DNA of 64,000 nt. Source: Nocardia nova SH22a. GTDB lineage: Bacteria; Actinomycetota; Actinomycetes; Mycobacteriales; Mycobacteriaceae. A program made the translations under genes and the position numbers. The stretch lies in contig NZ_CP006850.1 of NCBI RefSeq assembly GCF_000523235.1, forward strand, positions 1,116,001 through 1,180,000, given 5' to 3'. The notes under the pieces are model-generated. The model did no database searches. It worked only from the letters and a program-made list of their open reading frames with translations, and was not told the DNA's origin. Below are positions 17,516-25,166 of this stretch, piece after piece (within the stretch, counting starts at the first letter, position 1; the number at the start of each line of letters is the position of its first letter).

Positions 17516-17950
17516 TCAGAATCGGGCGTGCACGAATCCGCTGAACGGCACCAGGAATCCGCCGATCTCGCAGACGATCAGCGCGTACATGGCCAGCCGC
17601 AGCGGCAATCCGATCTCGCCGCGGAACTGATTGGCGGTGTCACGGCGCAGGCCGTGCAGGCAGTAGGAGGCGATGGCACCGGCGAAGAAGCCGAGCACGA
17701 CCAGGGCCGCCACCAGATTCACCGCGGTCGGCCAGTCCGAGAGTTCGACGAAGACCGCCAGTAGCAGGGCCGCGAAGCTGTAGAGCAGGGCGGCCCGATG
17801 CGCGATGTCGACGTACGGATGTGCCTGCCCGTCCGTAGATGTCCGCATGCCGTGGTATTTCCAGACCCCGAGCAGCAGGGCCCAGAGAAACAGGAGTCCG
17901 GCGATCAGCAGCGTGATCCGGGTATCCACACCGAGGGCTGTGTGTTCCAT
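17516..17950 (-). CDS. Small four-helix integral membrane protein
   Basis: 144 residues with four predicted transmembrane helices (ITLLIAGLLFLWALLLGVW, ALLYSFAALLLAVFVEL, AVNLVAALVVLGFFAGAIASY, LAMYALIVCEIGGFLVPFSG) and a HGLRRDT loop. No known motif. It lies 45 bases downstream of the ABC-F gene on the same strand and is convergent with the T7SS-type cluster. It may be co-transcribed with the ABC-F gene. Function unknown. Confidence 0.7.
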   Translation of the reverse strand: MEHTALGVDTRITLLIAGLLFLWALLLGVWKYHGMRTSTDGQAHPYVDIAHRAALLYSFAALLLAVFVELSDWPTAVNLVAALVVLGFFAGAIASYCLHGLRRDTANQFRGEIGLPLRLAMYALIVCEIGGFLVPFSGFVHARF

Positions 17951-17995
17951 CGAGGTCTCCTCTACGGCGTGGCGAGATCGGGCTCGGCGGGCGGC

Positions 17996-19672
17996 TCAGC
18001 TGTCATCGTCCAGCCGCCCGGCCGTCATCCGCCAACGTCGCGTCGCGCGCACCGAGTCCAGCATGCGCCGGTCGTGCGTGACCAGTATCAGTGTGCCGTC
18101 GAATGTTTCGACGGCCTGCTCCAGCTGTTCGATGGCGGGCAGGTCCAGATGGTTGGTCGGCTCGTCGAGCACCAGCAGATTCACACCGCGCGCCTGCAGC
18201 AATGCCAGTGCCGCCCGGGTGCGTTCTCCCGGTGACAGGGTGTCGCTGGGCCGCAGCACATGCGCACCGCGCAGCCCGAATTTGGCCAGCAGGGTCCGCA
18301 CCTCGGATTCGGGCTGATCGGGAACCTGTGCGCCGAACGTGTCGGCGAGTGCCGCATGTCCGCGGAACAGCCCGCGCACCTGGTCGACCTCGCCGACGGC
18401 GACGCCGGATCCGAGCGTCGCGGTGCCCGCGCCCGGTTGGATCTTCCCCAGCAGCAGTGCCAGCAGAGTGGATTTGCCCGAGCCGTTCGGCCCGGTCAGG
18501 ACGATCCGATCACCCCAGGCGATATGTGTGGACACCGGCCCGAGCGTGAAATCACCTCGCGTCAGCACGGCATTCGTCAGTGTCGCCACCACCGACCCGC
18601 TGCGCGGTGCCGAGGCGATGGCCATCCGCAGCTCCCACTCCTTACGCGGTTGCTCCACCACCTCGAGGCGTTCGATGCGCCGCTGCGTCTGCCGCACCTT
18701 CGACGCCTGCTTCTCGGTGGACTCGGCGCGCATCTTGCGTCCGGCCTTGTCGGAATCCACTTTTCGCGGATCCTTGGCCTTGCGTCGTGCGTTGCGCACC
18801 CCGTGCTCGAGCCAGTTGCGCTGCCTGACCTGACGTGCCTCCAAGCCCGCCCGGGTGTCGGCGTACTCCTCGTAGGCCTCCCGTGCGTGCCGGCGCTCGA
18901 TATCGCGTTCGATCAGATACGAGTCGTATCCGCCGTCGTAGGTGCCGACCTGCTGCTGCGCCAGATCGAGTTCGACGATGCGATTCACGGTGCGCGCCAG
19001 GAACTCCCGGTCGTGGCTGATCACCATCAGCGGCGTCCGTACCCCGGTGACGAAGTCCTCGAGCCGGGCGAGGCCGTCGAGGTCGAGATCGTTGGTCGGC
19101 TCGTCCAGTAGGAGAATGTCGAAGCGCGACAACAGGACCGACGCCAGCCCGGCGCGGGCGGCCTGTCCGCCGGACAGCGCGGTCATGGGAGCGTCGAGTC
19201 CCTGCGGCAGGCTGGTCGTCAGCCCCAGTTCGGCGGCGACCTCGTCGGCACGGGACTCCAGGTCGGCCCCACCGAGGGCCAGCCAGCGTTCCAGGGCGGC
19301 CGAATAATCGTCCGCGGCGGCATCGTCGGACGCGAGTCGTTCGGCGGCGGCATCCATCGTCTGCTGAGCGGCGGACACCCCCGTGCGACGGGCCAGGAAC
19401 CCGGCGACCGTCTCGTCCGGCACTCGTTCGGGTTCCTGCGCCAGATAGCCGATGGAGGCATCCGGCGGGCTCAGGGTGATGTGTCCGTCCTGCGGGCGGC
19501 GCTCGGCCAGCGTCCGCAGCAGGGTCGACTTACCCGCACCGTTCACTCCGACCAGGCCGATCACGTCCCCGGGCGCCAGCACCAGGTCCAGATCCTCGAA
19601 CAGCACTCGATCTCCGTGCCGCGCCGCGAGGCCGTGCGCGTGCAGAGTCGTCCCAGTCGTACTCACCCGCAC
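17996..19672 (-). CDS. ABC-F family ATPase
   Basis: 558 residues with two ABC domains and no membrane segment, the ABC-F plan (translation factors and ribosome-protection proteins). Domain 1 has GVNGAGKST, LSGGQAARAG and LLLDEPTNDLD. Domain 2 has GPNGSGKST, LSPGERTRAAL and LVLDEPTNHLD. Between them is a long charged helical linker (about 255-345, rich in Arg/Lys/Glu) that inserts near the ribosomal E site in characterised members. GTG start; a second GTG two codons on (19666) is equally possible. Whether it protects against an antibiotic or acts in housekeeping translation cannot be told from the sequence. Confidence 0.9.
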   Translation of the reverse strand: MRVSTTGTTLHAHGLAARHGDRVLFEDLDLVLAPGDVIGLVGVNGAGKSTLLRTLAERRPQDGHITLSPPDASIGYLAQEPERVPDETVAGFLARRTGVSAAQQTMDAAAERLASDDAAADDYSAALERWLALGGADLESRADEVAAELGLTTSLPQGLDAPMTALSGGQAARAGLASVLLSRFDILLLDEPTNDLDLDGLARLEDFVTGVRTPLMVISHDREFLARTVNRIVELDLAQQQVGTYDGGYDSYLIERDIERRHAREAYEEYADTRAGLEARQVRQRNWLEHGVRNARRKAKDPRKVDSDKAGRKMRAESTEKQASKVRQTQRRIERLEVVEQPRKEWELRMAIASAPRSGSVVATLTNAVLTRGDFTLGPVSTHIAWGDRIVLTGPNGSGKSTLLALLLGKIQPGAGTATLGSGVAVGEVDQVRGLFRGHAALADTFGAQVPDQPESEVRTLLAKFGLRGAHVLRPSDTLSPGERTRAALALLQARGVNLLVLDEPTNHLDLPAIEQLEQAVETFDGTLILVTHDRRMLDSVRATRRWRMTAGRLDDDS

Positions 19673-19833
19673 GAGTCTGCCGGGTTCGGGGTGGGACCCT
19701 GATGCCGGGCCGGTGGAAATCAGGGTGTGGATGGGTCCTGCGCCCGATGCGCCCGCGGGTGCCGCGACGGCACAGTGGAATCACGCGGCATCGGCACGAG
19801 CGCCGCGACCGACCGTGACCCAAGGAGAGCGCC

Positions 19834-20025
19834 ATGACCGCCCCCACTCGCCGTCTGACCCGATCGACCTCCGACAAGTGGATCGGCGGCGTCTGCGGCG
19901 GCCTCGCCGAATATTTCGGCTGGAACGCCAATCTGATCCGTCTGCTGTTCGTGCTGTCCTGCCTGCTGCCGGGGCCGCAGTTCATCGTCTATCTGGTGCT
20001 GTGGATCATCATCCCCAAGGTGTAA
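19834..20025 (+). CDS. PspC-domain small membrane protein
   Basis: 63 residues forming a single PspC domain: a basic N-terminus, DKWIGGVCGGLAEYFGW, then a hydrophobic LIRLLFVLSCLLPGPQFIVYLVLWIIIP helix pair. An AAGGAGAGCG ribosome site precedes the ATG. PspC domains act at the membrane in envelope-stress signalling. Two further PspC proteins are encoded at 58755-60611 and 62256-63674. It stands alone between the ABC-F gene (divergent) and a region with DnaA-box-like sites. Confidence 0.85.
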   Translation: MTAPTRRLTRSTSDKWIGGVCGGLAEYFGWNANLIRLLFVLSCLLPGPQFIVYLVLWIIIPKV

Positions 20026-20036
20026 CCGGACCGAGG

Positions 20037-20087
20037 TTGTCCACAGGAATCGTTCCCGGCGCATCCCCACCGAGCAAGTTATCCACA
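20037..20087. promoter_or_regulatory. Two DnaA-box-like sites
   Basis: TTGTCCACA at 20037-20045 and TTATCCACA at 20079-20087, same orientation, 42 bases apart, in the gap between the PspC gene and the gene at 20170. Both match the 9-mer DnaA box (actinobacterial consensus TTGTCCACA, general TTATCCACA). No dnaA or dnaN is nearby, so this is not a chromosomal origin. DnaA binding or titration is possible. Confidence 0.45.
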
Positions 20088-20169
20088 CATTGCTCGAACG
20101 GGGGTGCGCCGCACCGTGTCCGGATGCCAGGATGGAACAAATTCCCGCACGTCCTCGAGGAGCACACAC

Positions 20170-20478
20170 ATGATCCATTCGGGCGATCTGCCGGGCCTGG
20201 ACCTGCCGGAGGTCGATGCGCACTCCGATCTCGGCGGCATCGGCGCGGTGGAACTCAACCACCCGTCACAGGACATCGACGCCGACGGCATCCTGGACAC
20301 CGAGACCTTCCACAGCGACCATTCCATGGAGGTCTGGTCCGATATGGACCATGACGGCTTCGCCGACCACGTCAGCATCGTGGACAACGGCGGCGACTAC
20401 GCGGCCTGGGAGTTCCATCACTATCCGGACGGACGCACCGAGTGGGTCCAGGTGGACAAGGGCAAACTGGACAAGTGA
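20170..20478 (+). CDS. Small acidic protein, DUF6802-like
   Basis: 102 residues from the ATG preceded by GAGGAG; the longer frame is unsupported. Very acidic, with repeated Asp-rich turns: DIDADGILDTETF, SDMDHDGFADHVSIVDN, then GDYAAWEFHHYPDGRTEWVQVDKG. The DxDxDG loops resemble calcium-binding or dockerin-like turns. I relate it tentatively to the actinobacterial DUF6802 group (from memory). No signal peptide. It sits just upstream of the WXG100 gene of the T7SS island and may belong to it. Function unknown. Confidence 0.6.
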   Translation: MIHSGDLPGLDLPEVDAHSDLGGIGAVELNHPSQDIDADGILDTETFHSDHSMEVWSDMDHDGFADHVSIVDNGGDYAAWEFHHYPDGRTEWVQVDKGKLDK

Positions 20479-20617
20479 GGGCTGGTCCGCACGGTCACCC
20501 GTGCAGACCGCTCGATTTGCCGTTTCGGGACGGAACCGGCGAGGCTCTACGGACGTCGAACCATGTAGTTACGATTTCCGGGCGGCGAACGCACGGCAAT
20601 GGAGGGGAGAGCGCACC

Positions 20618-20926
20618 GTGGCGGGCACACATGTCAAGGTCGATGTCGACGCATTGCAGGCGATGGCAACCAAGCTGAAGGGCTCGGCCGGGGTGATCGG
20701 GAACAAGAAGACCGACCTCGCCGCGCACAGCTTCGGCCAGGATCAAGCGGGCAAGGACTACGGCACGGAGGGCAAGAAGGTTCACGACTCCCTGGAACGG
20801 CTGCAGACCTGGTTGTCGAACTGGCAGACGGCGATCCAGAAGACGGGCGAGCAGATGGCTTCCAGCGCCACGTTGTACGCGACGACGGACGACGGCAATG
20901 TGGAAAAGATCAAGGCGTCGATATGA
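20618..20926 (+). CDS. WXG100-type T7SS protein
   Basis: 102 residues, GTG start with a GGAGGGGAGA ribosome site. It has a helix-turn-helix layout: VKVDVDALQAMATKLKGSAGVIGN, a middle with SFGQDQAGKDYG, then HDSLERLQTWLSNWQTAIQKTGEQM and a C-terminal YATTDDGNVEKI. This is the size and pattern of EsxA/WXG100 proteins, although the central WXG is replaced by SFGQ. The YATTD segment near the C-terminus matches the YxxxD/E export signal form. The next gene begins 64 bases downstream and encodes a large WXG-type protein, so the two are likely a secreted pair. Confidence 0.7.
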   Translation: MAGTHVKVDVDALQAMATKLKGSAGVIGNKKTDLAAHSFGQDQAGKDYGTEGKKVHDSLERLQTWLSNWQTAIQKTGEQMASSATLYATTDDGNVEKIKASI

Positions 20927-20990
20927 GGCCGGGTGTGGTGATGCGTCTCTCCGGTGTCTCGACTGCTTTGATTCGGTGGGGGAGTAGCCC

Positions 20991-22679
20991 GTGGTAGTGC
21001 ACAATCCTGTGGCGAAGCTGAATTTCTCTGCGGATGCGTCCGCGGATAAAATTCTCGACGAGGGCGCTTCGGGTCTCATGTACTTCGAAGAGTATTTACC
21101 CCGTTATGAACAGTGTCACAGTGCTCTGAAGCTCGGCAAGGCCGAAATGCTGTCCCGCGATGATTGCTGCGATAAGTACGATACCGAGCGCAAAATGGAT
21201 CTTGCCGCTCTGGATACTGTCGCACGCGCCGTATCGACGGCGGTAAACGAGGTTGGAGCCGAGCTGGATTTGCAGAAGGCTCAGCTGGGGGCGGTGTCCA
21301 GCGTGTGGCAGGGTGGTGCGGGGGATGTCGCGCACGGACTACTGGACCAGCAGGTCAAGAGGGCGCAAACAGATCATGATTCCGCCGTGGGGATCGCCTC
21401 CGGGCTCGCCGTGGCCGCACCTAGTCTTCGCAGCTTGGTGACCCATAAGGCGGAATTCGTAAAATCATTTTGGAAAGATGATGGTCCGGATATCGATGGC
21501 AGGAGCAGGAGGGATATCGACCGGTACATCTGGTTGGCGGAAATGTACTACGCGCCTACGTCCACCGGTGCCGTGTATCCGGGAGCTACCGTATATTCGG
21601 CGGAACTGGGGAAACAGGCGTATGAATGGCTGAGAGACCAGTTTGTGGTACACGTCGAAGAAACGGTCTCCTCGTTCGAAGACTTGTGCACGAAGACCGA
21701 GGACAGCGTCCGCAGCGTCTATAACGGGATTTCCGATGCTTTGGCCAGGTTCGATGTCGCGGGTTATCCGATGCCCGCGAGTGCCGAGCAGCCGAAGCCC
21801 AGCCCCTCGCCGACGCCCAATCCCTCGCCGTCGCCCAGCCCGTCGCCCAGTCCCTCACCTTCGCCGAGTCCCGCTCCCAGTCCTTCGCCCGCCAATACGG
21901 TGCCCGCCTCGGTAACGCCCACCACCACGACGGGGCTCGACGGCCTGGCCCAGATCAGTCAGGTCGCGAGTCAGCTGTCGCCCGTGGTGAGCCAGATCGG
22001 ACAGTCGCTCACCCAGGGCGCCTCGGCCCTGTCCACCGCAATCCAGCAGGGGCTCGACGGAGCGATGCAGCAGTTGCAGGGACTGGTGCATCCACAGGAT
22101 GCGAACGGGGCCGCGGGTGGGAAGCCGCAGGCCGAATTCGACATCGCCGGAAGGCATCTCAAATTCGAGATGGGGCCGAACGGCGAGCTGAAGGTGATGA
22201 TGTCCGACGGCACGGGCGACGACAAGACCTACAGCATGAAGCTGGACGAGCACGGCAATCCGGTGATCAACACCGAGGACACCAAACCAGGTGACGGAGC
22301 AGACCCTGGCCGACCGGAAGGACCCGGCGGCGGCGCAGGGCAAACCCCCGGCGATGGCCAGAAGCCCGATGACGGTCAGAAGCCCGATGACGCAGGGGCG
22401 TCCGGCGGCGCGGAGCCTGTTCCCGGTGATCATGCGCAAGGTGGTGGCCAGAACTCACCACCACCCGACGCCAGGCCCAACGGCCCCCAGCCACAGAGCG
22501 GTCAGCCCGCCGACAGTGGTGGCGGCCAAGGGAATCCGACGGCTCCACCGACCGCACCGCCCCCGCCGCGGCGTGATTCCGGCACCGACCGCACACCGCC
22601 GCCGTCGGCACCTCCACAAGGCCCCCCGCCCGATCCCAACGGTTCCGGTGCGGAACTGGCCGAGATCGGCCCGCTGTGA
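20991..22679 (+). CDS. Large WXG-type T7SS effector-like protein with Pro-Ser repeat
   Basis: 562 residues, GTG start after GGGGGAG. Residues 1-180 are helical and include SSVWQGGAGDVAHGLLD, a clear WXG motif. A middle region (180-255) contains ELGKQAYEWLRDQF. A Pro-Ser repeat (PSPSPSPSPSP, about 265-300) follows, then a Gln/Ser/Leu-rich helical stretch (QISQVASQLSPVVSQIGQ). A short beta-like segment FDIAGRHLKFEMGPNGELKVMM leads into a Pro/Gly/Asp-rich tail ending in AELAEIGPL. No catalytic motif. The first ~700 bases are visibly poorer in GC than the tail, so the N-terminal half may have been acquired or exchanged. Predicted export by T7SS with the WXG100 product upstream (inference). Confidence 0.6.
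   Translation: MVVHNPVAKLNFSADASADKILDEGASGLMYFEEYLPRYEQCHSALKLGKAEMLSRDDCCDKYDTERKMDLAALDTVARAVSTAVNEVGAELDLQKAQLGAVSSVWQGGAGDVAHGLLDQQVKRAQTDHDSAVGIASGLAVAAPSLRSLVTHKAEFVKSFWKDDGPDIDGRSRRDIDRYIWLAEMYYAPTSTGAVYPGATVYSAELGKQAYEWLRDQFVVHVEETVSSFEDLCTKTEDSVRSVYNGISDALARFDVAGYPMPASAEQPKPSPSPTPNPSPSPSPSPSPSPSPSPAPSPSPANTVPASVTPTTTTGLDGLAQISQVASQLSPVVSQIGQSLTQGASALSTAIQQGLDGAMQQLQGLVHPQDANGAAGGKPQAEFDIAGRHLKFEMGPNGELKVMMSDGTGDDKTYSMKLDEHGNPVINTEDTKPGDGADPGRPEGPGGGAGQTPGDGQKPDDGQKPDDAGASGGAEPVPGDHAQGGGQNSPPPDARPNGPQPQSGQPADSGGGQGNPTAPPTAPPPPRRDSGTDRTPPPSAPPQGPPPDPNGSGAELAEIGPL
21790..21895 (+). repeat. Short tandem repeat encoding Pro-Ser units
   Basis: Degenerate 6-base units of the CCCAGC / CCCTCG type, encoding alternating Pro and Ser in the large T7SS protein at 20991-22679. 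The region is prone to length variation and is a flexible spacer between the helical head and the rest of the protein. Confidence 0.75.
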
Positions 22680-22712
22680 CGCGGTCGCTAGAGAACATCC
22701 GGGAGAGTTGAT

Positions 22713-23042
22713 ATGGACCTGGCCCGCTACATCGAAGACATCGTGCAGGACCACGCCACCTGGACCAGAAACGCCAGAGCAGACTACGAGGACGCCATCA
22801 GTCGCCTCGACGACGGCGGTGGTGCCGAGCTGGCCGAGGCGATCCAGCGGGCCGACGACGAGGCCGAACGCCAAGCTCGGATCGAAGCCGAGGAGCGCGC
22901 CCGCGAAGAACAGGAAGCCCGCGAACAACGCGAGGCGATAGCGCGCTCCGCCGCGGCCCGCAAAGCCAACGAGTCCTACGTCCCCGCCGACGCCGAAGAC
23001 GAGGACGACGCGTACTACCGCCGAAAGAGCTGGTTGGTCTAG
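22713..23042 (+). CDS. Coiled-coil protein with acidic C-terminal tail
   Basis: 109 residues. Almost the whole protein is one charged helix (EDAISRLDDGGGAELAEA, then long Glu/Arg/Ala heptads to about residue 85), ending in an acidic-aromatic tail DAEDEDDAYYRRKSWLV. The YbaB-like protein at 29696-30229 ends in a similar EDEDDYYRDRGYL tail. GAGAG precedes the ATG. It is the last gene of the plus-strand T7SS cassette and is convergent with the immunity-like genes. A chaperone or partner role for the large protein at 20991 is conceivable; no family recognised. Confidence 0.6.
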   Translation: MDLARYIEDIVQDHATWTRNARADYEDAISRLDDGGGAELAEAIQRADDEAERQARIEAEERAREEQEAREQREAIARSAAARKANESYVPADAEDEDDAYYRRKSWLV

Positions 23043-23055
23043 GGGTGTCGATGCT

Positions 23056-23619
23056 TCACTTTTGCGCGAGTCTCCGCAATTCCTCCACGCTGCCGATGGA
23101 TTCTTCCTTCGCATCCGGCGCGATCATTCCCGAGTACTCGTCGTAGTGCTGCGTACGGCACCAGCGAAGCGCATCGATCGCCGTCCGTCCGGCCGCGAAG
23201 CAGTCCATGAGCCTGGCCAACCACAACCCGCTGGCGAGGCGCCCGTCGCGTCCGGCGGATCGCAGTGGAATGTAATCCGCCGCAGCCTCATTGGGAGATG
23301 CCCAGAGATATCCGACCGTTCGGCGGTTCTTGGTGACCGGGTAGTAGGTGATGGAGCCGGTGGTTTCGGTCGCATATCGGCGAGGGTTGTGAACTACAGG
23401 GGTACTCCAGCCTGATGACCGATTCTCCGGAGTGCCGCTGGGGTATTCGCCGTCCTGTACCCACGGTCCTTCCCCGAGCGGGGGCCTCGACGTATCAGGT
23501 GGCGGCAGTATCGGCCGACCGTCGCGGGGAAAGCCGGGAATGAAGTTGGAGTCCGGCTGTGTCGTCCATCTGTCCGATGTGCGACGCGAATTGGGCCGGG
23601 TGGATCGGGCTCGGCGCAC
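23056..23619 (-). CDS. Putative immunity-type protein 3 of toxin locus
   Basis: About 187 residues, GTG start uncertain. A Pro-rich head (FIPGFPRDGRPILPPPD) leads to a WVQDGEYPSGTPENRSSGW block, then a domain with SITYYPVTKNRRTVGYLWASPNEAAADYI and a helical end (ARLMDCFAAGRTAIDALRWC ... GSVEELRRLAQK). The YY...VGYLW domain is shared with the two genes upstream (23495-24028 and 24053-25156). The first 125 bases overlap the upstream gene in another frame. The N-terminal ~18 residues are Arg-rich and unlike the sister gene's start, so the true start, or a frameshift near 23560, is unresolved. Low GC. Function inferred only from position behind the toxin-like gene. Confidence 0.5.
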   Translation of the reverse strand: MRRARSTRPNSRRTSDRWTTQPDSNFIPGFPRDGRPILPPPDTSRPPLGEGPWVQDGEYPSGTPENRSSGWSTPVVHNPRRYATETTGSITYYPVTKNRRTVGYLWASPNEAAADYIPLRSAGRDGRLASGLWLARLMDCFAAGRTAIDALRWCRTQHYDEYSGMIAPDAKEESIGSVEELRRLAQK

Positions 23620-24028
23620 CTACGAGTGGGCCCCAGCCCTGCGAGCGGTCGACCGGCGTGCCGTCGGGGTACATGCCGTCTTGCACAAGTGGATTCGATG
23701 GACGTGGTCCTCCAGGATTCACCAATTCGTACAGCGCGGCCAAGGTGTCGGTCTGCCGGGACGGCCATGTCGACATCCACATGAAGTCATCGCGATTCAA
23801 GCGACGGACCAGCCCGGCGGAGTCGTGATTCTGTGATGTCCAGATGTAGCCGACGAAGTCGCCCTGTAGGAGGATCGGCCAGTAGTACAACGGCTTTCGA
23901 GTCCACGGCTCGTACATGCCCTCGAGCGGGTCGGGCTGTGGTTCCGTCGGTTGCGGGTACTTCGGCATCCCGGGCGGCAAGGGCGGGGGCGACCCCGGAA
24001 CGTAGTTCGCGTCGTCCGAAGGATTCAT
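23495..24028 (-). CDS. Putative immunity-type protein 2 of toxin locus
   Basis: 177 residues starting MNPSDDANYVPGSPPPLPPGMP, a Pro-rich head like that of the 23056 gene (DSNFIPGFP). The domain KPLYYWPILLQGDFVGYIWTS with a following Arg/Asp-rich helix is the same fold block as in the two neighbouring genes. Then LVQDGMYPDGTPVDRSQGW repeats the VQDGEYPSGTP block of the 23056 gene, but here it follows the domain instead of preceding it, so the two genes look like rearranged duplicates. The last ~35 residues overlap the next gene and look non-native. Low GC. No known immunity family is recognised with certainty. Confidence 0.5.
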   Translation of the reverse strand: MNPSDDANYVPGSPPPLPPGMPKYPQPTEPQPDPLEGMYEPWTRKPLYYWPILLQGDFVGYIWTSQNHDSAGLVRRLNRDDFMWMSTWPSRQTDTLAALYELVNPGGPRPSNPLVQDGMYPDGTPVDRSQGWGPLVGAPSPIHPAQFASHIGQMDDTAGLQLHSRLSPRRSADTAAT

Positions 24029-24052
24029 GTTGCTGGTCCCGTCTGGGGCGGC

Positions 24053-25156
24053 CTATCGAGGTGAATTCAGCTCCACTTGTGAATCGTTGAGGAGCACTCC
24101 GTGGCTTCGGAGGGATTCCACGACCTGCCGGGTGAAGCGTTGTTCTGGACGGTAGTGAGTGCTTTTGTCAGAGATGAGATGAACATGCCCCTCTGTTACT
24201 CCGATTTCACCGGCTCCGGCGACGGGTGCGCCTGCCAGAAGGCTGGAGTGGTGGAACTCTCCGAGGACATGCCACGGCGACCAGTAAATGGTTCCGAATG
24301 CATCCATGACGAATATTGCCCGACCGCCCTGGGGAGTCCACAATGTGGCGGTATTGCGTGTGTCGAGCAGTCTCGAGCTGCTGTCGTACGCGAGTCCGTT
24401 TTCGAACCGCACGCGATAGCCCTGTCGTTCCTGCTCTGTCAGGTATCTGACTTGTTTACCTTGCCAGACGGTGTTGCCGGGCAGATTCTCGCCGCGGAAC
24501 TCCGGCGACAGTGCAGTGGTTTCGAATTGCCTCTGTGGGTCGGCCGACTGCATGGGAGTGTTTGGCTGATTGAACGGCATGAAGGACTCGGGCGGTAGCA
24601 GAGATGCATCGATCATTTCCTCGATGATGTCGTTCGCTGCCAGGTTGCTTCGTGTAACAAACGTAGTCTTCGACTCGTCGCCTGCGTGGGGCCAGATGAA
24701 CCCGACTTCGGCACCTGAATTGAGCTGCAGTAGAAGGAAGTAGCGTTGGTCGCCGGGCCCTTGGCCGAACCCTTCGCCAACCTTGTCCTGCACAAATGGA
24801 AAAGATCCGTTGATGATCGCGATCGGTCGCGAGTCGACGAACTCGGGCCACCGAGAGATCGAAAGTGTTTGGAATCTCGGCTCCGGCCACGGCTTCAGGT
24901 CGTCCAATCGCAAAAGTATGCGGCGGAGAAAGTCCCGGATCGCAGCCTGATCGAGCCGGGTCGGAATCGAAGTTATGGTTCCGTGAGATTCGATCGCGTA
25001 GGTTATTGCTTCATATTCTTGCTGTGGAGTGAGGTTCCAGAGAGGCTGTATCAGGAGAGCTCGCGCGGTACCGTCCACGGCCTGCTCTCCCAGGTCGGGA
25101 TAATATTCGGCGTTGTAGACGATGGCATCCACGACCGATTTCCACATCTCACTCAT
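24053..25156 (-). CDS. Immunity-like domain fused to a copy of the toxin tip domain
   Basis: 367 residues. Residues 1-200 are an unrecognised mainly helical part (MSEMWKSVVDAIVYNAEYYP) containing QRYFLLLQLNSGAEVGFIWPHAGDES, related by eye to the VGYIW block of the two genes downstream. Residues about 215-367 align over their whole length with the C-terminal ~150 residues of the 1401-residue protein at 25167-29372. Shared blocks are GEN(I/L)PG, LFDTRN / LLDTRN, AIFVMD, FHHSS(F/L)LAG, PVAGAGE and HYRP. Where the large protein has SGHYRP this one has STHYRP. The gene starts 10 bases after the toxin stop, in the same operon. It may be an orphan tip cassette, an inactive decoy or a fused antitoxin. 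Low GC. Confidence 0.6.
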   Translation of the reverse strand: MSEMWKSVVDAIVYNAEYYPDLGEQAVDGTARALLIQPLWNLTPQQEYEAITYAIESHGTITSIPTRLDQAAIRDFLRRILLRLDDLKPWPEPRFQTLSISRWPEFVDSRPIAIINGSFPFVQDKVGEGFGQGPGDQRYFLLLQLNSGAEVGFIWPHAGDESKTTFVTRSNLAANDIIEEMIDASLLPPESFMPFNQPNTPMQSADPQRQFETTALSPEFRGENLPGNTVWQGKQVRYLTEQERQGYRVRFENGLAYDSSSRLLDTRNTATLWTPQGGRAIFVMDAFGTIYWSPWHVLGEFHHSSLLAGAPVAGAGEIGVTEGHVHLISDKSTHYRPEQRFTRQVVESLRSHGVLLNDSQVELNSPR

Positions 25157-25166
25157 AGGAACCCTT

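Noticed and set aside
20037..20087. Possible replication origin
   Set aside because: Only two DnaA boxes, no AT-rich unwinding region and no dnaA, dnaN or rpmH nearby.
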